From contig CP018627.1 of NCBI GenBank assembly GCA_002021875.1, forward strand, positions 7,564,001 to 7,628,000: a DNA stretch of 64,000 nt, written 5' to 3'. Source of the DNA: Streptomyces hygroscopicus (GTDB lineage Bacteria; Actinomycetota; Actinomycetes; Streptomycetales; Streptomycetaceae). Within the stretch, counting starts at the first letter, position 1, and each line of letters begins with the position of its first letter. This document shows positions 59,347-64,000 of this stretch, one piece after another. The translations under genes were made by a program, and so were the position numbers. The notes under the pieces are model-generated. The model saw nothing but the letters and a program-made list of their open reading frames with translations. It made no database searches and was not told the DNA's origin.

Positions 59347-59703
59347 TCAGAGGTGTTCGAGCGGCCGGTAGGTGGTCCGGGCCTCTCGCATGATCAACGG
59401 GGCGTGTCCGGCGAAGTGCAGAACGCGGTGGGCCGGAGTGCCGGCGGACCTCATGTCCTGGACCCGCTGGTATTGGCTGTCGAGGAGGATGAAGTCGCCG
59501 ATGCGGACATCGGACGGCGGCCTCGTGGCCCCCACCGTGCCGACAGGCGGAGAGGGTATGGAGGGCTGCTCCCGGGTTCTCACGGCGCATTCAGCCCGTT
59601 CCGCTCGGAGTAGATCCACAGCAGCCGTCGCGTCAGAAGGGCGATTAACGCCTTGCCCGTACTTGCCACAGCCATCACTGACCCTTCCCGAGCACGCTTT
59701 CAT
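59347..59703 (-). CDS. Small protein of unknown family heading the dapF operon
   Basis: 118 codons from the ATG at 59703. The first ~60 residues have weak codon bias, but the C-terminal part, VRIGDFILLDSQYQRVQDMRSAGTPAHRVLHFAGHAPLIMREARTTYRPLEHL, looks like a compact conserved beta-rich domain. The true start may be the GTG at 59535, which would give 62 residues and move the start downstream of the operator-like repeats. It precedes dapF by 58 bp in the same orientation. No function is suggested by sequence. Confidence 0.5.
   Translation of the reverse strand: MKACSGRVSDGCGKYGQGVNRPSDATAAVDLLRAERAECAVRTREQPSIPSPPVGTVGATRPPSDVRIGDFILLDSQYQRVQDMRSAGTPAHRVLHFAGHAPLIMREARTTYRPLEHL
59652..59667. 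promoter_or_regulatory. CTTGCC direct-repeat operator candidate (dapF operon)
   Basis: CTTGCC-CGTA-CTTGCC, two 6-bp words 10 bp apart. A second partial copy (TGTGCC-CGAA-CTTGCC) lies at 59750-59764. The same arrangement occurs before the gene at 61364. The adjacent XRE regulator is the obvious ligand. Confidence 0.6.
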
Positions 59704-59770
59704 CCGTGCCAATAAAGCTAGGAAGGGGCAGGGTCAGGGCTCCACGACTGTGCCCGAACTTGCCGGACGT

Positions 59771-60616
59771 TCACCCTAGAGATTCGATGGCAGCGGTGAT
59801 GAGTTCACGCGCGGCGGGGCCGTAGACGGCAAGTTCGGCCAGCTCGCCAAAGGTTCTGGCATACATGGCAAGCTCGTTCTTCTGGACGACGGTGAGATGG
59901 GCCGAGATCAGTTCGACGTTCACCTGCTCGTCGTCGTACAGGAAGAATCCCTCGACGGGCCACAAGCCGGAGCGGTCGGCGTCCTGGGGGATGATGCCGA
60001 TGCTCACCGACGGGAGGGCCATGACGCTGAGGAGATAGCCGAGCTGGCCCGCCATCACCTCAGTGCCGCCGATGCGGTACCGAAGGACGCTCTCTTCCAG
60101 GAGGATGGCGAACTTACGCTTCCCGTAGACGACCTGTTGCTTCTCCACGCGCACCTTTACGGCCGCCGGTACGTCGTCGATGACTCCTCGGCGGTTCCGG
60201 ATAGAGGTCAGAAGTGCGGTGATGTACGAGGCCGTCTGCACGGGGCCGGGGATGAGCCAGGGTGAGTAGATGCGAAAGCGTTCGGTGCGCTCCCAGAGAG
60301 GAACCACGGACTCCTGTGCCCACTTGAGTCCATGGCGTTCCATCTTGCGCCACTCGACGTACATGCCCTCGATTCCGCGGGCTGTGGAGATGAGATCCTC
60401 GGTCTCGCTCTCCGCGCCGCACGCGGAACACCAATCGCGAAGGTCACGCTCCGAGGGGGCGCGAGTGCCGCTCTCGAAGCGTGAAGCCTTCGACTCATGC
60501 CAACCCAGGCACTGGGCCAGTGATCGCTTGGTGAGTCCGGCTGCCTGACGGATCTCGGCAAGGCGTTGGCCGAGCGCCTTGCGGGCTTCCTGGACGCTCG
60601 AAGATGGCGATGTCAT
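59771..60616 (-). CDS. XRE-family regulator with DUF5753-type C-terminus
   Basis: 281 residues. An N-terminal helix-turn-helix (LGQRLAEIRQAAGLTKRSLAQCLGWHESKASRFESGTRAPSERDLRDW) is followed by the DUF5753 region (IEGMYVEWRKMERHGLKWAQESVVPLWERTERFRIYSPWLIPGPVQTASYITALL and YVLSVMALPSVSIGIIP-like LLSVMALPSVSIGIIPQ). This architecture is extremely common in Streptomyces and often sits next to a DUF397 or DUF6879 gene. It follows the DUF6879 gene on the same strand. Likely binds the CTTGCC repeats before both transcription units of this end of the island. Confidence 0.92.
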   Translation of the reverse strand: MTSPSSSVQEARKALGQRLAEIRQAAGLTKRSLAQCLGWHESKASRFESGTRAPSERDLRDWCSACGAESETEDLISTARGIEGMYVEWRKMERHGLKWAQESVVPLWERTERFRIYSPWLIPGPVQTASYITALLTSIRNRRGVIDDVPAAVKVRVEKQQVVYGKRKFAILLEESVLRYRIGGTEVMAGQLGYLLSVMALPSVSIGIIPQDADRSGLWPVEGFFLYDDEQVNVELISAHLTVVQKNELAMYARTFGELAELAVYGPAARELITAAIESLG

Positions 60617-60643
60617 GTCAGTGTGACGGTGCTGTTCGGACTG

Positions 60644-61156
60644 TCAGGCCAACTCGAATTCCGCGTGCGGCGTGCCCCGCTTCCATACGGCCTCGAAGGC
60701 CGACTCGCACAGCTTCGCCGCCTCCGGATCCTCCGTGAGTTCGATCTCCATGTTCTCGCCCTCGCCGTCGAAGTGGTTGACGAGTACGAGACTGGAGTCG
60801 AACAACCAGAAGTCGTTGCCCGGAAGCGCGATGTCGGTCGCGTTGCGCCGCGAGAGCCACCGCACGCTTTCGCCGGCAGCGATGTTCAGCCCGTCGGTCA
60901 CGTCGTACTCGAAACGGATGTACTCGCTGGCCGGTGTCGACACGACGCGGGCACGCCGAACCTCGACACCTCGCGACGTCGCCTCCGTGACGATGGCGTG
61001 CCAGTCGGCCCAGCGCGCGGCCGGATCGAGGACCACGCCGGCTTTCCAGTCGATGAAGGCCGGGTCCGACTTCATGTAGGCGTCACGCATCTCCAGGTGG
61101 ACCGCAGTCCTCTGGCAGCCGCGGAACAGCTCCTCAAACGTCGGGGTCCTCGTCAC
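60644..61156 (-). CDS. DUF6879-family protein
   Basis: 170 residues, GTG start. The run FEELFRGCQRTAVHLEMRDAYMKSDPAFIDWKAG and later GESVRWLSRRNATDIALPGNDFWLFDSSLVLVNHFDGEG are the conserved core of DUF6879, a Streptomyces family that accompanies DUF5753-type regulators. Function is not established; it may act with the regulator in signal transfer. It overlaps the preceding small gene by 23 bp and is followed by the XRE gene 27 bp on. Confidence 0.85.
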   Translation of the reverse strand: MTRTPTFEELFRGCQRTAVHLEMRDAYMKSDPAFIDWKAGVVLDPAARWADWHAIVTEATSRGVEVRRARVVSTPASEYIRFEYDVTDGLNIAAGESVRWLSRRNATDIALPGNDFWLFDSSLVLVNHFDGEGENMEIELTEDPEAAKLCESAFEAVWKRGTPHAEFELA

Positions 61157-61364
61157 CCTTCTTCACCTCCTGGAAGAACTGCACCATGCGCCGGGGGATC
61201 TCTACCACCGTCTCATGTCCGGGGATGTCCATCTGCCCGAGCCGCTCGTCGTCCTCTACCTTCCACCCCTGTACGACGTAGGTGTCCTTCTCGTCGTCGA
61301 GGTAGACGGTGGGGGAGCCGCCGCTGGGGCTCTCCGGGTCCTTACCGAGGTTGATCAGGGCCAT
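61134..61364 (-). CDS. Small acidic protein, first gene of the XRE/DUF6879 operon
   Basis: 76 residues with an excellent GGAGGAGG ribosome site. Sequence ALINLGKDPESPSGGSPTVYLDDEKDTYVVQGWKV then ETVVEIPRRMVQFFQEV, a small beta-strand protein seen beside DUF6879/XRE pairs. Its 3' end overlaps the DUF6879 gene. Function unknown; it may be the third part of a regulatory triad. Confidence 0.8.
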   Translation of the reverse strand: MALINLGKDPESPSGGSPTVYLDDEKDTYVVQGWKVEDDERLGQMDIPGHETVVEIPRRMVQFFQEVKKGDEDPDV

Positions 61365-61405
61365 GATGACCTCCTCCGGTGCCGGTAACGATCTCTGTGC
61401 CAGAG

Positions 61406-61452
61406 CTTGCCCGTGACTCAGCTGCCGAGCCAGGAACTTGCCCGAACTTGCC
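61406..61452. promoter_or_regulatory. CTTGCC direct-repeat array upstream of the XRE operon
   Basis: CTTGCC occurs at 61406, 61437 and 61447, the last two separated by CGAA, and a further CTTTCGGG follows. It matches the arrangement before the dapF operon and lies 42 bp upstream of the small-gene start. Confidence 0.62.
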
Positions 61453-61618
61453 CGAACTTTCGGGTAGCGACCCTCAGTGGAGAAACCTGGTCGACGCCGC
61501 GCGGGTGCCGCTCACGCACCGCTCACGCACCGCTCACGCAAACGGCCCCGGACGAGGAGTCCGAGGCCGAATAGAGCGCCTCTCTGGGGAGGGAACCCCA
61601 GGTCAGCGACGTAATGCG

Positions 61619-61663
61619 TGGTGCCCCCGGCAGGATTCGAACCTGCGACACCCGCTTTAGGAG
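61619..61663 (-). other. Attachment site: 45-bp direct repeat (right copy, inside tRNA-Arg)
   Basis: Identical to 45298-45342. It begins 3 bp beyond the tRNA 3' end and reaches the anticodon loop, a classic integrase core for elements using tRNA genes. It marks the right end of the 16.3-kb second element. Confidence 0.92.
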
Positions 61664-61694
61664 AGCGGTGCTCTATCCCCTGAGCTACGGAGGC
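61622..61694 (-). tRNA. tRNA-Arg (anticodon CCT)
   Basis: 73 nt on the minus strand: acceptor stem GCCTCCG paired with CGGGGGC plus discriminator A, D-arm GCTCAGGGGATAGAGC, anticodon arm CCGCT-CTCCTAA-AGCGG with anticodon CCT, and T-arm GCAGGTTCGAATCCTGC. CCA is not encoded. It is the integration target of at least one element. Confidence 0.95.
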
Positions 61695-61769
61695 CCGGCG
61701 TCAGGGCGGCATGGTGGTGCCGCCGCGTCGCACCGCCACAGTGTAGCGGGTCGTGCACTTGGATCGTTT

Positions 61770-61841
61770 CGGGTGCTCCGGGCCGCCGAAGGCTCGGGCC
61801 CGGGGTGCTCCTGGCCCGAAGCCTCGGGCCCGGAGCACCCG
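61770..61841. terminator. Long nested hairpin between desD and the tRNA
   Basis: CGGGTGCTCCGGGCC (61770-61784) pairs perfectly with 61827-61841, and an inner GGCTCGGGCC/GGCCCGAAGCC arm makes a nested stem. It lies 18 bp past the desD stop, so it ends the siderophore transcript and may act in both directions. Confidence 0.88.
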
Positions 61842-61858
61842 AGGGGCCACCGGACGCT

Positions 61859-63646
61859 TCAGCCCTCCGCCCGAAACTCGGCGATCGGGTTCCTCAGCGT
61901 GCCGATCAGCTGGAGTGCCCCCGCCGGGTCCTGGAGGTCGACCATCTCCCGGTTGTTGCGGAGCTGGAGGCGGTTGAGGCAGGAGAGGGCGAAGTCCTCG
62001 GTGAACATGTCGTACTGGGCGAATTTGTCCGCCAGGTGGGGGGCGGATCGCTGGTAGGCCAGGACGGAGTCGGCGACCGTCTGCCAGAAGGTGTCCTCCT
62101 CCAGGAGGCCCTCGGTGACCAGGATGCCGTTGAGGAAGCGGAGGAAGCAGTCGAAGACGTCGGTGAAGATCGAGAGCAGTTTCTTGTCTTCGGGGACGTC
62201 CACGCGGATGCGTTCGACGGTCGGGGGGAGGACCGCGGTGGGGTCCATGACGGCGATTTCCTCGGCGATGTCCTTGAAGATCACGCGCTGGACGGCGCCG
62301 TCCTCGATCACCAGGATGACGTTCTCGCCGTGCGGCATGAAGACCAGGTCATAGGCGTAGAAGCTGTGCAGCACCGGGGTGAGGTAGGCGTCCAGGTAGC
62401 GGCGCAGCCATGTGGCGGGGGTGAGGCCGGATTCCTGGATGAGGGCGCTGGCGAAGGAGGCGCCGCCGGGGTCGGTGTGGAGGAGGGACGCCATGGTGGC
62501 CAGGCGCTGGCCGGGTTCCAGGGTCGGGACGGGGCTCTCGCGCCACAGGGCGGCGAGCATTTTGCGGTACGGGGAGCCCTTCGCGGTGGCGGCCTCGTAC
62601 TGGCGGTGGTGGTAGCCGATGGCGGCTCGTTCCCGGATGATCGAGAAGCCGCAGGACTGGAAGGTGTCGTCGGCGGAGATCAGGCCGGCCAGCCAGTCGT
62701 TGATGGCCGGGGTCGCCTCCATGTAGGCGGCGGACAGGCCCCGCATGAAGCCCATGTTGAGGACCGACAGCGCGGTTTTCACATAGTGCTTGGTCGGGTC
62801 GCTGGTGTTGAAGAAGGTGCGGATCGACTGCTGGGCGAGGTACTCGTCGTCGCCGGAGCCCAGGTACACCAGATACTGCCGGGCGACCTCGGCGGCGAAG
62901 CTGACCGACAGCTTGTTCCACCACTGCCAGGGGTGCACCGGCAGCAGGTGGTAGTCGGCCGGGTCCAGGCCGAGGTCGGTGAGGGTCCGCGCGAAGCGGG
63001 CCCGGGTCTGCTCGCTCAGTTCGGAGTGGATCAGGGCGTCGTAGTCCAGGTCCGCGGAGGCCGTGAAGGTGGAGCGGTCGCGGCGGGCGGCGAGCCAGAT
63101 CAGGTGGACGGGGCTCGCGGTCTCGGGGGCGTACGAGAGGTATTCATGGATGCCGAAGCCGAGACGGCCGTTGTTGGCGACGAAGCAGGGGTGGCCCTCG
63201 GTCATCCCCGTCTCGATCTCCTGGAAGCCGGATTTGGCCAGCTGGGCGGCGTCCACCGGTTCGGCGGCCAGTTTGAAGGCCGTACCGGAGAGGGTGGAGC
63301 TGATCTCCTCGAGGTAGACGGGGAGGACGTCCTCGCTCAGGCCCAGCCGCCCGCTCAGCTCGATGAAGAAGTCCAGGGCGTCCAGGGGGAGTTCGGCGCC
63401 GGTCCGGTCGTGGCGGGTGATGCTGTCCGCCTCGACCAGCCAGTGGTCCAAGGAGAGCACCCGGGCGGCGAAGCGGTAGGTCACCGCCCCGTCGTCGCTG
63501 GTCACGGCGTAGCGGCCGGCGGGGCCGGGCTCGGGGGCGAGCAGGCGTTCGTGGGTGAACTCGGCGAGGGCCTTGCGGATGAGGAGGCGGCCCGCCCGGT
63601 CCCACAGATCGGGGGTGAGGTGGGCGACGGCGTCGCGGGGGCTCAT
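61859..63646 (-). CDS. desD: Desferrioxamine synthetase DesD (IucA/IucC-family NIS synthetase)
   Basis: 595 residues, the normal DesD length. It begins MSPRDAVAHLTPDLWDRAGRLLIRKALAEFTHERLL, very close to known DesD proteins. NIS-synthetase motifs: HPCFVANNGRLGFGIHEYLSYAPE (ATP site), LLPVHPWQWWNKL, KHYVKTALSVLNMGFMRGLSAAYMEATPAINDWL and MPHGENVILVIEDG (C-terminal FhuF-like region). It condenses N-succinyl- or N-acetyl-N-hydroxycadaverine units into desferrioxamine E/B. It overlaps desC by 4 bp. An iron box (DmdR1/IdeR) would be expected upstream of desA, outside the window. Confidence 0.96.
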   Translation of the reverse strand: MSPRDAVAHLTPDLWDRAGRLLIRKALAEFTHERLLAPEPGPAGRYAVTSDDGAVTYRFAARVLSLDHWLVEADSITRHDRTGAELPLDALDFFIELSGRLGLSEDVLPVYLEEISSTLSGTAFKLAAEPVDAAQLAKSGFQEIETGMTEGHPCFVANNGRLGFGIHEYLSYAPETASPVHLIWLAARRDRSTFTASADLDYDALIHSELSEQTRARFARTLTDLGLDPADYHLLPVHPWQWWNKLSVSFAAEVARQYLVYLGSGDDEYLAQQSIRTFFNTSDPTKHYVKTALSVLNMGFMRGLSAAYMEATPAINDWLAGLISADDTFQSCGFSIIRERAAIGYHHRQYEAATAKGSPYRKMLAALWRESPVPTLEPGQRLATMASLLHTDPGGASFASALIQESGLTPATWLRRYLDAYLTPVLHSFYAYDLVFMPHGENVILVIEDGAVQRVIFKDIAEEIAVMDPTAVLPPTVERIRVDVPEDKKLLSIFTDVFDCFLRFLNGILVTEGLLEEDTFWQTVADSVLAYQRSAPHLADKFAQYDMFTEDFALSCLNRLQLRNNREMVDLQDPAGALQLIGTLRNPIAEFRAEG

Positions 63647-64000
63647 CGGGTCACTCCTTGGACGGCGCGGGCGGCGAGGGCGGTGCGGGCGGCCTCGAAC
63701 CGCTCGCGGGTGCAGACGCTGAGGTAGGCGTCCTTCTCGGGTTTGGCGATCCGCTCGACGATCTCGAAGCCGACGGCCGCGTTGAGCGCGTGCACCGCCG
63801 CGTTGCGCACATCGGGCTCGACGACGACGCGCCGGACATGCGGATCGGCGAAGCAGAACTCCATGACGACGGTGATCACGGCCAGGGTGAAGCCGTGCAC
63901 CGGGGTGTCGGTCGGCGCGCAGAGGAAGTGCATGCCGACGTCGCCGGGCCGGGCGGGGTAGAGCCCCTCGAGTTCCACCCGTGACGGGTCGTAGCGCTCG
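63643..64000 (-). CDS. desC: DesC, N-hydroxycadaverine acyltransferase (5' end outside window)
   Basis: The last ~118 codons of a GNAT acyltransferase of the IucB/DesC type: YPARPGDVGMHFLCAPTDTPVHGFTLAVITVVMEFCFADPHVRRVVVEPDVRNAAVHALNAAVGFEIVERI, with the acyl-CoA loop and the late NAAVGF. It transfers an acyl group from CoA to N-hydroxycadaverine. The stop overlaps the desD ATG. The remaining ~60 codons and desB/desA would follow to the right. Confidence 0.92.
   Translation of the reverse strand, partial: ERYDPSRVELEGLYPARPGDVGMHFLCAPTDTPVHGFTLAVITVVMEFCFADPHVRRVVVEPDVRNAAVHALNAAVGFEIVERIAKPEKDAYLSVCTRERFEAARTALAARAVQGVTR

Overview
The window looks like Streptomyces or a close relative. The DNA is very GC-rich with strong third-position GC and GTG/TTG starts. 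Streptomyces-type families are present: the desferrioxamine enzymes DesC and DesD, a DUF5753-type XRE regulator with its DUF6879 partner, and separate Ku, LigD-polymerase and ligase genes. All calls come from reading the sequence and its translations; no database search was run.

Positions 1-22,250 read as ordinary chromosome. They hold an NmrA-like protein (cut by the window edge), Ku divergent from a LigD-type polymerase and an ATP-dependent DNA ligase, a D-cysteine desulfhydrase-like enzyme, a quinone-reductase-like enzyme and a methyltransferase. Next come a three-gene carnitine-catabolism operon with an XRE-TetR fusion regulator, a Ser/Thr kinase, a secreted glycosidase-like lipoprotein, hydrolases, an FG-GAP protein and a cupin. 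Several short tandem repeats occur here, two of them inside coding sequence.

Positions 22,431-45,342 form a probable integrated island. Its left end is a degenerate copy of the 3' half of tRNA-Arg(CCT); its right end is an exact copy beside a tyrosine integrase gene. The left two thirds is a catabolic locus: a two-subunit CoA-transferase, a GntR/FCD regulator, an anti-sigma-like ATPase, an aminotransferase, hydantoinase A and B, an MFS permease, an isochorismatase-fold hydrolase and a fused indolepyruvate:ferredoxin oxidoreductase. Three promoters share the motif ACTGAGATCT, so the locus looks like one regulon. The right third is a graveyard: a frameshifted IPT/TIG gene, a two-repeat type I-E CRISPR relic, broken ISL3 and Tn3 transposases, and a fragment of a D-Ala-D-Ala ligase gene.

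Positions 45,298-61,663 are a second, tandem element of about 16.3 kb between perfect 45-bp direct repeats, ending in the intact tRNA-Arg(CCT). I see no integrase inside it. It carries defence-like cargo: a SIR2-STAND protein divergent from a membrane-anchored macro-domain protein, and a frameshifted helicase-nuclease followed by a HEPN/DUF4145-like gene. It also carries an unusual DapF / D-Ala-D-Ala-ligase / C39-peptidase / MurF-C-domain operon with its own XRE module.

From 61,770 onward the chromosome resumes with desD and desC (desferrioxamine siderophore synthesis), the latter cut by the window end. The strongest candidate for an undescribed system is the SIR2-STAND + TM-macro pair. It resembles type II Thoeris with the TIR enzyme replaced by a SIR2-STAND protein.
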